Origin: JAGDYD01 sp046536675
GTDB lineage: Archaea > Micrarchaeota > Micrarchaeia > Micrarchaeales > CABMGC01
Assembly: GCA_046536675.1 (NCBI GenBank)
Contig: JAWDMK010000034.1
Coordinates: 1 to 6,316 of the forward strand
Length of the DNA stretch: 6,316 bases
Direction of reading: 5' to 3'
The notes below the pieces were generated by a model, which was not told the DNA's origin, ran no database searches, and saw nothing but the letters and a program-made list of their open reading frames with translations. Positions 1 through 5,660 of this stretch are shown here, piece after piece. How positions within the stretch are numbered: the stretch's first letter is position 1; each line of letters starts with the position of its first letter. A program made the translations under genes and the position numbers.

Positions 1-2
1 AA

Positions 3-146
3 AAGGTCATTAAAAAAACAGCAGTATTTAAATTTTATGTTGGAAATAAATCATTTACAGTTAGGGGCGAAGAAATCTCATTCAGACCTCAAGAGAGGAC
101 TGAAAAAGCCCTTAAATACTACAAGCTAAGGAGGCTGATTGATTGA
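3..146 (+). CDS. rnp1: Ribonuclease P protein component 1 (Rpp29/Pop4), 3' end only
   Basis: An open frame enters from the left edge and gives 47 residues ending KLRRLID before TGA at 144-146. The piece has the look of the last beta strands of the Sm-like barrel of archaeal Rpp29: AVFKFYVGNKSFTV, then RGEEISFRPQERTEKALK, then a basic tail. In archaea Rpp29 is a protein subunit of RNase P, which removes 5' leaders from pre-tRNA. Its gene normally sits just before uS17 in this cluster, so position supports the call. The stop overlaps the TTG start of uS17 by 4 bases (143-146), so the two are probably translationally coupled. The N-terminal part is outside the window. The family call rests on a short fragment plus gene order. 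Confidence 0.82.
   Translation, partial: KVIKKTAVFKFYVGNKSFTVRGEEISFRPQERTEKALKYYKLRRLID
128..139 (+). promoter_or_regulatory. Strong Shine-Dalgarno site deciding the TTG start of uS17
   Basis: AAGGAGG (128-134), one C, then TGAT (136-139) is almost the full complement of the archaeal 16S rRNA 3' end, with one inserted base. It lies inside the rnp1 3' end. TGAT ends 3 bases before the TTG at 143, the same geometry as uL18 (GTGAT plus 3 bases). It is the strongest SD in the window and may compensate for the weaker TTG start codon. Confidence 0.75.
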
Positions 147-436
147 CTGAATGCAACGATCCAAATTGCCCGATACACGGCCACATAAAGGTTAGAGGTA
201 CCCAGATTGTGGGCAAGGTTGTAAGCAACAAGGGCAAAAAAACAGCGATTGTGGAAAGAGAGTATACAAAGTATGTTTACAAGTATGAGAGATCTCTGAG
301 AAAAAGATCTAGAATACCTGCGCACAATCCTGAATGTATAAATGCGCAGGTTGGTGATATTGTAAGGATCGGCGAGACAAGGCGCATAAGCAAGACGAAG
401 AGCTTTGTCATTATGGAAGTATTAAAGAAGGCTTGA
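143..436 (+). CDS. rps17: Small-subunit ribosomal protein uS17 (S17)
   Basis: The 97-residue product is a full-length archaeal uS17, an early-binding 30S protein that contacts 16S rRNA in the 5' domain. The N-terminus carries the archaeal Cys-Asp-Pro-Asn-Cys-Pro-x-His-Gly motif (C4 to G13). It is followed by the OB-fold: RGTQIVGKVVS, KKTAIVEREYTKYV, then SRIPAHNPECINAQVGDIVRI and the closing SKTKSFVIMEVL. The start is TTG, because no ATG lies near the family N-terminus and a near-consensus SD precedes the TTG. The gene overlaps the rnp1 stop by 4 bases and is separated from uL14 by 4 bases. Length and motifs are normal for the family. Confidence 0.97.
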   Translation: MTECNDPNCPIHGHIKVRGTQIVGKVVSNKGKKTAIVEREYTKYVYKYERSLRKRSRIPAHNPECINAQVGDIVRIGETRRISKTKSFVIMEVLKKA

Positions 437-440
437 TTCT

Positions 441-839
441 ATGAAAGGGCTTTCAACACATATCTCAAAGACATTAATACCTGGATCAAGGCTTGTTTGT
501 GCTGACAATAGCGGAGCTTATGAATTTATGATTATACACAATGTAGGCAAGGGAGGTAGAAAAGGAAGGCTTCCAGCAGCTGGCGTTGGCGATATAGTAA
601 TCGCAAGTGTGAAAAAAGGAACACCCCAATATTTGAAGAAGCCGGTGAGGGTTGTAATAATCAGGCAGAAGGCGCCTATGAGGCGTGCGAATGGAATGAG
701 GGTAAGGTTTGAAGACAACGCCGGTGTTATGATTGACGAGAGCAACCTTCCAATAGGTACTGAGATAAAAGGTCCTATGGCGAGGGAGGTTGCAGAGAGA
801 TTTGTGAAGGTAGCTGGCATTGCTTCGAGGTTAGTTTAA
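441..839 (+). CDS. rpl14: Large-subunit ribosomal protein uL14 (L14)
   Basis: This is a complete 132-residue uL14, a five-stranded beta-barrel protein at the subunit interface of the 50S particle, where it contributes to an intersubunit bridge. Visible family marks are the strand LVCADNSGAYEFMII (18-32), the segment GVGDIVIASVKKG (48-60), and the signature near residues 87-120: RVRFEDNAGVMID, then GTEIKGPMARE. The C-terminus ends ASRLV. The ATG at 441 is preceded by TGAT (434-437) three bases upstream, a weak but correctly placed SD inside the uS17 stop region. The stop codon is immediately followed by the uL24 ATG with no spacer, so coupling is likely. Confidence 0.97.
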   Translation: MKGLSTHISKTLIPGSRLVCADNSGAYEFMIIHNVGKGGRKGRLPAAGVGDIVIASVKKGTPQYLKKPVRVVIIRQKAPMRRANGMRVRFEDNAGVMIDESNLPIGTEIKGPMAREVAERFVKVAGIASRLV

Positions 840-1211
840 ATGATCGCTAGTTCAAAACCTAAAAAACAGAGGAAATTCAGATATACAGCGCCACTCCATG
901 TTAGGCAGAAGTTCTTGAATGTGCATATCTCAAAAGAGCTTGCAGAGAAGCTTGGAATAAAAGCAAGGAGCATAGGGGTAAGGCGTGGCGATACAGTTAA
1001 AGTGGTGAGTGGCGGTCAAAAAGGGAAGAGCGGAAAGGTTAGCAAAGTAAATCTTAGAAAAGGATTTGTTTATATAGATGGCATAGTTAGGAAGACCTCA
1101 AAGGGTAAGGAGATTATGATCCCTATAAGGCCTTCTAACCTTTATATTACAGACCTTGATCTCAGTGACAAATACAGAAAGGCGCTTGTTGATAAGATGG
1201 TGAGCAAATGA
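840..1211 (+). CDS. rpl24: Large-subunit ribosomal protein uL24 (L24)
   Basis: The 123-residue product is an archaeal/eukaryotic-type uL24, an early assembly protein of the large subunit that binds 23S rRNA near the exit tunnel. The basic N-terminus (SKPKKQRKFRYTAPLHVRQK) and SIGVRRGDTVKVVSGGQKGK are typical. The KOW motif spans about residues 47-75 (RRGDTVKV, GKSGKVSKV), followed by VYIDGIVRKTSKGKE and IPIRPSNLYITDLDL. The ATG directly abuts the uL14 stop. GAGGT at 827-831, within uL14, serves as SD. The end overlaps eS4 by ATGA at 1208-1211. Confidence 0.97.
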   Translation: MIASSKPKKQRKFRYTAPLHVRQKFLNVHISKELAEKLGIKARSIGVRRGDTVKVVSGGQKGKSGKVSKVNLRKGFVYIDGIVRKTSKGKEIMIPIRPSNLYITDLDLSDKYRKALVDKMVSK

Positions 1212-1894
1212 GTAAGAAAGGTGGCTCTCGCCACATAAAGAGGCTTGCTGCAAGCAAATACTTAAAGATAAACAGAAAGGTAAGTAAGTTTGTAACAAAG
1301 CCGAATCCGGGAAGGCATTCGCTAGAAGAAAGTATAGCACTTATTACTTTTATGAAGGAAAGGCTATCAAATATGACAGCAAGGGAAGCAAAGAGGGTTT
1401 TAAAAAGTGGTTCTGTGCTTGTAAACGGAAAGGTTGTTAAGGAGCAAAAGTTCCCGATAGGCTTTGGTGACATAATATACATAAAACCTGAGAATGCCTA
1501 CTACAGAGTAACAGCGGGCAAGTATGGTGTATTTAGTGTTGAAAAGATTAATGATGATGAAGCGAAGAAAAGTATTCTTAAGGTCGTTGGAAAATATACA
1601 GCAAAGAAGGGTAAGATAATGCTTAAGCTTCACAATGGTTCTACAATCGAAGGAAACAACGATATAAAGGTGAATGACTCTATTGTGCTAGCAAATGGAA
1701 AGATAGAGAAAGTGCTAAAGTTTGAGGAGGGTGCAAAGTGTCTTGTATACAAGGGTATACACGCACCAGAAGCAGGAAGAATAGAGAAGATAAACAAGAG
1801 CAATATGCTTATGGACTCAACAGTTGAGATAAAGCCAGAAAAAGGTGAGCGTTTTATCACAACAGTAAGCAACATAATAGTGGTTGGTGCTTAA
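1208..1894 (+). CDS. rps4e: Small-subunit ribosomal protein eS4 (S4e)
   Basis: This 228-residue protein is eS4, found in archaea and eukaryotes but not bacteria, and is a main reason the window is called archaeal. It opens with GGSRHIKRLAASKY and KFVTKPNPGRHSLEES (residues 5-42). An S4-type RNA-binding domain follows at about 43-90, including TAREAKRVLKSGSVLVNGKV and KFPIGFGDII. The central beta domain (about 95-175) precedes a KOW-like segment, YKGIHAPEAGRIEKI (181-195), and a hydrophobic end. Length is a little short of the usual 235-245 residues with no evident gap. GGTGA at 1199-1203, inside uL24, is a well-placed SD for the ATG at 1208, which overlaps the uL24 stop. Confidence 0.97.
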   Translation: MSKKGGSRHIKRLAASKYLKINRKVSKFVTKPNPGRHSLEESIALITFMKERLSNMTAREAKRVLKSGSVLVNGKVVKEQKFPIGFGDIIYIKPENAYYRVTAGKYGVFSVEKINDDEAKKSILKVVGKYTAKKGKIMLKLHNGSTIEGNNDIKVNDSIVLANGKIEKVLKFEEGAKCLVYKGIHAPEAGRIEKINKSNMLMDSTVEIKPEKGERFITTVSNIIVVGA

Positions 1895-1895
1895 T

Positions 1896-2432
1896 ATGTC
1901 TAACAGCAATTCAACTTTAAATCCAAATGCAGACATCAAACTTGAAAAGGTAGTTATAAATATAGGTATAGGCTCAAATGAGCAGCTCTTTGACAATGCA
2001 AAAGTTCTTTTAAATAGGCTTACAGGCCATAATGCTGCGCCCGCAAAGGCCAAGAAGAGGGACCCATCTTTAAAGATAAGAAAAGGTCAGATAATTGGTG
2101 CTTATGTGACATTGAGAAAGGCGGAAGCGCTCTCAATGCTCCAAAGAGCGCTTGACGCAGTCGGCAAGCTTAATGAAAGCGCAGTAAGAGACAACTCTGT
2201 AAGTTTTGGCATTAGAGAATATATAGACTTTTCAGGAATAAAGTACGATCCAAAGATAGGTATGTTTGGTATGAATATAAATGCGGTCTTCACGAGGAAT
2301 GGCAAGAGAGTAAGCACAAGAAGGAGGAAAAGAAGCAAGCAAGGAAAGGAGCATGCAACGGTTAAGAGAGAAGAAATAATAGAATATCTTAATAAGCTTA
2401 GTAAAAATCAAGCACTCTTTAAGCAAACTTAA
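1896..2432 (+). CDS. rpl5: Large-subunit ribosomal protein uL5 (L5)
   Basis: uL5 binds 5S rRNA in the central protuberance, next to uL18, which is encoded later in the same operon. From the ATG at 1896 it is 178 residues. Family blocks are KLEKVVINIGIG (15-26), LLNRLTGHNAAPAKAKK (38-54), IRKGQIIGAYVTLR (61-74), VSFGIREYIDFSGIKYDPKIG (102-122, read in parts) and the basic stretch KRVSTRRRKRSKQGK (137-151). An upstream TTG at 1884 would add four residues, but it has no SD. GGTG at 1886-1889 sits 6 bases before the ATG at 1896, and this is why that start is chosen. The tail after residue 160 (about 18 residues) is lysine-rich and ordinary. The gene is followed by the largest spacer in the operon. 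Confidence 0.96.
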   Translation: MSNSNSTLNPNADIKLEKVVINIGIGSNEQLFDNAKVLLNRLTGHNAAPAKAKKRDPSLKIRKGQIIGAYVTLRKAEALSMLQRALDAVGKLNESAVRDNSVSFGIREYIDFSGIKYDPKIGMFGMNINAVFTRNGKRVSTRRRKRSKQGKEHATVKREEIIEYLNKLSKNQALFKQT

Positions 2433-2462
2433 TATATAAATCATGCTAATAAATTGATAAAA
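2431..2462 (+). promoter_or_regulatory. uL5-uS14 spacer with TATA-like sequence and a four-codon minigene
   Basis: This is the only sizeable gap between the ribosomal genes. It begins with AATATATAAA (2431-2440), which resembles an archaeal TATA box. A start about 25 bases downstream of its centre would fall near 2460, before uS14, but no good purine-rich BRE precedes it. An ATG at 2443 opens a four-codon frame (Met-Leu-Ile-Asn) closed by tandem stops TGA TAA at 2455-2460. That frame is the same as uS14. Both the internal promoter and any role for the minigene are inference; A+T richness alone could produce the TATA-like match. Confidence 0.3.
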
Positions 2463-2467
2463 GGGTG
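2463..2467 (+). promoter_or_regulatory. Shine-Dalgarno site for the unusual ATA start of uS14
   Basis: GGGTG lies in a non-coding stretch after the tandem stops. It ends 5 bases before the ATA at 2473, the same distance as the GGTG part of the SD sites before eS4 and eL19. This placement is the main reason to prefer ATA 2473 as the uS14 start. Confidence 0.55.
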
Positions 2468-2472
2468 TTTTT

Positions 2473-2631
2473 ATAAAGGTAAAGTATGAGCTTAAACACA
2501 AAGGAAAAGGTGCAAGGAAATGCAAAATCTGTGGCACTAGCAGAGGTCTTATTAGAATGTATGATATATATATTTGCAGAAGATGCTTTAGAGAGCATGC
2601 AAGGGAGCTTGGCTTTGAGAAATATTCTTGA
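2473..2631 (+). CDS. rps14: Small-subunit ribosomal protein uS14 (S14), zinc-binding form, non-canonical start
   Basis: The frame encodes the compact archaeal uS14: GKGARKCKICG, GLIRMYDIYICRRCFREHA, then ELGFEKYS and TGA. The four cysteines are arranged C-x2-C-x14-C-x2-C (codons at 2521, 2530, 2575 and 2584) and should hold a zinc ion. The protein sits in the 30S head near uS3 and uS10. The identity is clear but the start is not. Between the in-frame stops at 2455-2460 and the conserved region there is no ATG, GTG or TTG. ATA at 2473 gives 52 residues beginning MKVKYELKHK if it initiates with Met, a normal family length, and has a well-spaced SD. Alternatives are an ATG at 2486 in another frame joined by a -1 shift or a missing base, or an error in the start codon. 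The stop overlaps the sequence just before uS8. Confidence 0.93.
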   Translation: MKVKYELKHKGKGARKCKICGTSRGLIRMYDIYICRRCFREHARELGFEKYS

Positions 2632-2639
2632 GTGGTCAC

Positions 2640-3020
2640 ATGAATGTATTTGATAATGCGATAAATGCAATAAAAGTAAACGAGATGGTTGGAAAAGATG
2701 AGTGTATAATACCATCAACAAAGCTATTGAAGAAGGTTTTGGACCTGCTCAAAGCACATAATTATATAGCTGGATACGAAGAGTTCAAAGATAACAAGAT
2801 ACCGAAGCTCAGGGTAAGGCTTTCAAAATCAATAAATAATATTGGTGTTATAAAGCCAAGGTTCCCTGTAGGGTTTAACGAATTTAACAAATTTGAGAAA
2901 AGATATATACCAAGCAAGGATTTTGGCATACTTATAGTCTCAACTCCGAAAGGTGTAATGACAAATAGGGAAGCAAAAGAAAAGCACCTTGGGGGCAGAT
3001 TGTTGGCATATGTATATTAG
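2640..3020 (+). CDS. rps8: Small-subunit ribosomal protein uS8 (S8)
   Basis: uS8 binds the central domain of 16S rRNA early in 30S assembly. From ATG 2640 the product is 126 residues, starting MNVFDNAINAIKVNE, which aligns with the usual MxxxDPLANAL start of archaeal uS8. Further marks are KDECIIPSTKLLKKVLDLL (19-37), IGVIKPRFPVGFNEF (68-82), RYIPSKDFGILIVSTPKGVM (88-107) and GGRLLAYVY at the end. A longer form from TTG 2628 would overlap the uS14 stop by 4 bases. However, GTGGT at 2632-2636 lies three bases before ATG 2640, and the family N-terminus begins there. An 8-base gap follows before uL6. Confidence 0.96.
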   Translation: MNVFDNAINAIKVNEMVGKDECIIPSTKLLKKVLDLLKAHNYIAGYEEFKDNKIPKLRVRLSKSINNIGVIKPRFPVGFNEFNKFEKRYIPSKDFGILIVSTPKGVMTNREAKEKHLGGRLLAYVY

Positions 3021-3028
3021 TGATATAG

Positions 3029-3553
3029 ATGCAGCAGATAGAAATACCAAATGGAATAAATGCAAAGCTCGAGTCAGGCTACATTGTGGTTAGCGGGAAG
3101 CTTGGCTCAGGAAAGATAAAGATAAATGAAAAACTTCTAAACGTAAAGATAGAGGGTAATAAGATAATAATAGAACCAACGCAGGAGAAGAGACTTAAAC
3201 GAGTCGCACTTATGGCAGAAAATGCTTTGCTTGGCAGGCTCAAAGGGGTTTTTGATGGCGTCGAGAAAGGAATAGAAAGAAGGCTTCAAGTTGCTTTTAT
3301 TCACTTTCCAATTTCGCTTGAGCTCAAGGGAGATACTCTTTTCATAAAGAACTTGTTTGGCGAGCGTGCACCTAGGCGTGCCAAGGTAGTGGGCAATACA
3401 AAGCTCGAGATAAAAGGTCAAGAATTAAAGGTTAAGGGTGTAGATCCATACGAGGTTGGCCAAACAGTGACAAATATTGAAAAGGCTTGCAAGATACTTA
3501 ACAAGGATACACGCATCTTCCAAGATGGAATATATGAGGTTATTGGTGAATGA
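3029..3553 (+). CDS. rpl6: Large-subunit ribosomal protein uL6 (L6)
   Basis: The 174-residue product is uL6, made of two related alpha/beta domains and located at the base of the GTPase-associated stalk region of the 50S subunit. The first domain (about 1-78) includes IEIPNGINAKLESGYIVVSG and a helix with NALLGRLKGVFDGVEKG. The second (about 80-174) includes VAFIHFPISLELKGDTLFIKN, FGERAPRRAKVV and the archaeal signature NKDTRIFQDGIYEV (158-171). GTGAT at 3020-3024, four bases before the ATG, is the SD. Length is typical for archaea. The stop region carries the start signals for eL32. Confidence 0.97.
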   Translation: MQQIEIPNGINAKLESGYIVVSGKLGSGKIKINEKLLNVKIEGNKIIIEPTQEKRLKRVALMAENALLGRLKGVFDGVEKGIERRLQVAFIHFPISLELKGDTLFIKNLFGERAPRRAKVVGNTKLEIKGQELKVKGVDPYEVGQTVTNIEKACKILNKDTRIFQDGIYEVIGE

Positions 3554-3555
3554 TT

Positions 3556-3915
3556 ATGCTTAGAAAGAAAAAGCACCCAAGATTCGTTGTGCCAAATTTC
3601 GGCGCAAAGAACAGAAAGAGGGTAAAGGATAGATGGAGAAGCCAGCGTGGCATAGACAACAAGAAGAGAATAAAGAAGAGTGGCTATGGAAAGATGCCAA
3701 GTATAGGTTATAAAAACAGCGATGAGGTAAGGTTCAAAGAAATTAATGGCTTGATGAAGTTTGTTGTGCATAATAGGGATGAACTCAATTCCATATTGGA
3801 CAAAAAGGATTATGAGGTTGTATTAGCAAGCGAATTATCAAAAAAGAAGAAGGTAGAGCTTCAGAGGCTTGCAGAGATGCATGGTTTAAAGGTTGCAAAT
3901 AAGGTGAAGATATGA
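3556..3915 (+). CDS. rpl32e: Large-subunit ribosomal protein eL32 (L32e)
   Basis: eL32 occurs in archaea and eukaryotes only and lies on the solvent side of the large subunit. From ATG 3556 the product is 119 residues: MLRKKKHPRFVVPN, RVKDRWRSQRGIDNKKR (22-38, the family's W-R-x-P/Q-R-G-I-D block), YGKMPSIGYKN (44-54), then VRFKEINGLMKFVVHN and a C-terminal KKKKVELQRLAEMHGLKVAN. A two-codon longer form from ATG 3550 would overlap the uL6 stop, but the SD GGTGA (3545-3549) touches that ATG and is 6 bases from 3556, so 3556 is preferred. The archaeal N-terminal extension seen in some species is absent, which is common. Confidence 0.95.
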   Translation: MLRKKKHPRFVVPNFGAKNRKRVKDRWRSQRGIDNKKRIKKSGYGKMPSIGYKNSDEVRFKEINGLMKFVVHNRDELNSILDKKDYEVVLASELSKKKKVELQRLAEMHGLKVANKVKI

Positions 3916-4403
3916 GCATGAAGTTTGCAAGAAGAGCGGCTGCTGAAATATTAAACCGCGGAGAGAGTGCGATAAGGTTTAACAAGAATGCTATTGATGA
4001 GATTAAAAAGGCGCTTACAAAGGATGATATTAGAAAGCTTATCCAAAATGGTTCCATCTATGCGGTAAAGGCGAAGCATAATCTAAGCCTGAATTCAAAG
4101 ATACTTAAGAGGAAAAGAGAAGAAGGCAGGAGACGTGGCTTTGGAAGGAGAAAAGGTACTAGGAAAGCAAGAGGTGGAATAAGCTGGGAAAAGAAGGTTA
4201 GGTCACAGAGAGCAGTGCTGAAGGAACTGAAGAAAATGGGCAAGATAGACAGTTCAAACTTTAAGAAGTTTTACCTGCTTATAAAAGGAAATGCATTTCC
4301 AGATAAGGCATCATTGCTGCTTCACCTTAAAGAGAATGGCATAGAGCTAAGCGATGATGAAAGAAAGAAGATAGATGAAGCATTGAAAATAAGGTACAAA
4401 TAA
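3912..4403 (+). CDS. rpl19e: Large-subunit ribosomal protein eL19 (L19e)
   Basis: eL19 is an archaeal/eukaryotic 50S protein with a globular N-terminal domain and long helices across the subunit surface that reach an intersubunit bridge. The 163-residue product shows FARRAAAEILNRGESAIRF (5-23), NGSIYAVKAKHNLS (46-59), the very basic linker KRKREEGRRRGFGRRKGTRKAR (66-87, in two parts) and WEKKVRSQRAVLKELKKMG (92-110). The C-terminus beyond residue 130 is somewhat longer than in many archaeal homologues (about 150 residues) and ends in a predicted helix. GGTGA at 3903-3907 is four bases from ATG 3912, which overlaps the eL32 stop. A second ATG at 3918 is possible but less well spaced. Confidence 0.95.
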   Translation: MSMKFARRAAAEILNRGESAIRFNKNAIDEIKKALTKDDIRKLIQNGSIYAVKAKHNLSLNSKILKRKREEGRRRGFGRRKGTRKARGGISWEKKVRSQRAVLKELKKMGKIDSSNFKKFYLLIKGNAFPDKASLLLHLKENGIELSDDERKKIDEALKIRYK

Positions 4404-4415
4404 TGAAGTGATATA

Positions 4416-4979
4416 ATGAAGGAACTTCCATTTAAAAGAAGAAGACTTGGCCTTACAAATTATAAGAAGAGGATTGCGCTAGTGAAGAGTGGGTTAGATA
4501 GAGTGGTGGTAAGGAAGAGCAACAGAAATATTATAGGCCAGGTTGTAAGGTACAATGAAAAAGGCGACCTGGTTCTTGCTCATGTTAATTCAAAGGAGCT
4601 TTTAAAATACAATTGGCCTGTAAGAGCCAATAAGCCTACAGCATACCTTACGGGCCTTCTCTTAGCAAAGAAGTATAAGGGAGACAAAGAGCTTGTGCTT
4701 GACATAGGGCTTGCATCTCCTGTTAAAGGTTCAATACCTTTTGTTTTCGCAAAGGGCTGCATCGATGGCGGCATGAAAATAAAAACTAGCATAGCCTTAG
4801 ATGATAAGGTATATGATGGTTCTGAGATAAGCAGATATGCTTCTATTATTAAATCTGATGCAGAGAAGTATAAAAAGCAGTTTGGTAAATATATAAAGGA
4901 TTCAATAAATATAGATGATCTACCAAAGCTCTTCAATGAGGTTAAAAACAAAATAATGAATAAAGAGGTAGCTAAATGA
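4416..4979 (+). CDS. rpl18: Large-subunit ribosomal protein uL18 (L18)
   Basis: uL18 binds 5S rRNA with uL5 in the central protuberance. The 187-residue product has the archaeal form: FKRRRLGLTNYKKRIALVKSG (6-26, read in parts) with the R-x-x-x-T-x-Y-x-x-R block, RVVVRKSNRNIIGQVV (29-44), GDLVLAHVNS, and NWPVRANKPTAYLTGLLLAKK (66-86, in parts). LVLDIGLASPVKGS (93-106) and AKGCIDGGMKI complete the core. The C-terminal arm is acidic then basic. The SD is GTGAT at 4408-4412, three bases before the ATG, within the 12-base gap after eL19. The stop overlaps the uS5 start by ATGA. Confidence 0.97.
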   Translation: MKELPFKRRRLGLTNYKKRIALVKSGLDRVVVRKSNRNIIGQVVRYNEKGDLVLAHVNSKELLKYNWPVRANKPTAYLTGLLLAKKYKGDKELVLDIGLASPVKGSIPFVFAKGCIDGGMKIKTSIALDDKVYDGSEISRYASIIKSDAEKYKKQFGKYIKDSINIDDLPKLFNEVKNKIMNKEVAK

Positions 4980-5635
4980 ACGGCGAAGATGAAGAAAAAT
5001 TTAATGTTGAAGCATGGAAGCCTAAGACAAAGATAGGCGAGCTTGTAAAGAGTGGGCAGATAAAGAGCATAGAGCAGATTTTCGAAAGCGGCAAGCCCAT
5101 AAAAGAAGTTGAGATTGTAGACGCTCTTCTGCCAAATCTTGAAGAGAGGGTTTTAGAGGTAGCTTCTGTTCAGAGGATGACAAAGAACAGCAGGAAGCAG
5201 AAGTATAGAGCTACAGTTATTATTGGCGATAAAAACGGCCATATAGGAATAGGCGTTGGCAAGGATGTCGAGGTAAAGCCAGCAATAAGCTCTGCTGTAA
5301 AAGATGCTAAGAAGAAAATAATCTCAGTTCCATTTGGTTGTGGCTCTTGGGAGTGCAACTGCGGTCTGCCGCATAGTTTGCCTATAACAGTAAAAGGAAG
5401 GTGTGGCACAGCAGAGATAATATTAAAGCCTGCGCCGAGGGGTGTAGGTATTGTTGCTGGGGAAACAGCAAAGCAGGTTCTCGAGCTTGCAGGAGTAAAA
5501 GATGTATGGAGCTTTTCTCGTGGTAGGACAAGAGATATTTACAATATGGCATTAGCAACGTATAGAGCACTTAAAAGCTTAAGCGAAGTCAAAAGCCCAA
5601 ACAAGCTTAGCATACCAGAAACAAGAATAAAATAA
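4976..5635 (+). CDS. rps5: Small-subunit ribosomal protein uS5 (S5), last gene of the cluster here
   Basis: uS5 lies near the mRNA entry channel with uS4-type and uS3 proteins and affects decoding accuracy. The 219-residue product has the N-terminal archaeal part with WKPKTKIGELVKSGQI (14-29). The double-stranded RNA-binding fold follows: RVLEVASVQRMTKNSRKQ, YRATVIIGDKNGHIGIGVGK. The C-terminal domain carries GCGSWECNCGLPHSLP (121-136), APRGVGIVAGETAKQVLELAG (153-173, in parts) and WSFSRGRTRDIYNMALATY. The cysteine cluster is usual in archaeal uS5. GAGGT at 4965-4969 is the SD. In most archaea uL30 and uL15 follow at once. Here the next gene is hsp20 on the opposite strand, so the transcript probably ends soon after 5635. 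Confidence 0.97.
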   Translation: MNGEDEEKFNVEAWKPKTKIGELVKSGQIKSIEQIFESGKPIKEVEIVDALLPNLEERVLEVASVQRMTKNSRKQKYRATVIIGDKNGHIGIGVGKDVEVKPAISSAVKDAKKKIISVPFGCGSWECNCGLPHSLPITVKGRCGTAEIILKPAPRGVGIVAGETAKQVLELAGVKDVWSFSRGRTRDIYNMALATYRALKSLSEVKSPNKLSIPETRIK

Positions 5636-5660
5636 AAAGAAAAGGAAAAAGAAAAAGGTG
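5636..5660 (-). terminator. T-rich termination tract for hsp20
   Basis: The 25 bases between the uS5 and hsp20 stops are almost entirely A and G on the plus strand. Read from hsp20 they form runs of T broken by single or paired C residues just after the stop codon. Archaeal RNA polymerase terminates on such T tracts without a hairpin, and no hairpin is visible here. The same tract gives no T run for the incoming ribosomal operon. Confidence 0.6.

Noticed and set aside
1884..1895. TTG 1884 as the uL5 start
   Set aside because: No SD precedes it, while ATG 1896 has GGTG six bases upstream and the family N-terminus does not need the extra residues.
2443..2631. Readthrough of TGA TAA from ATG 2443 to make a longer uS14, for example with selenocysteine
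   Set aside because: Two tandem stops would need suppression, the added residues have no family counterpart, and an SD-placed ATA start explains uS14 more simply.
2628..2639. TTG 2628 as the uS8 start (4-base overlap with uS14)
   Set aside because: The family N-terminus starts at the ATG at 2640, which has GTGGT three bases upstream; TTG 2628 has only weak upstream purines.
2446..2721. Minus-strand open frames opposite uS14 and uS8
   Set aside because: They are shadows of well-supported ribosomal genes on the plus strand, with no SD and compositions typical of antisense reading.
5336..5366. Cysteine cluster C-G-S-W-E-C-N-C-G in uS5, suggesting an added metal site
   Set aside because: This block is a regular feature of archaeal uS5 and is not special to this window.
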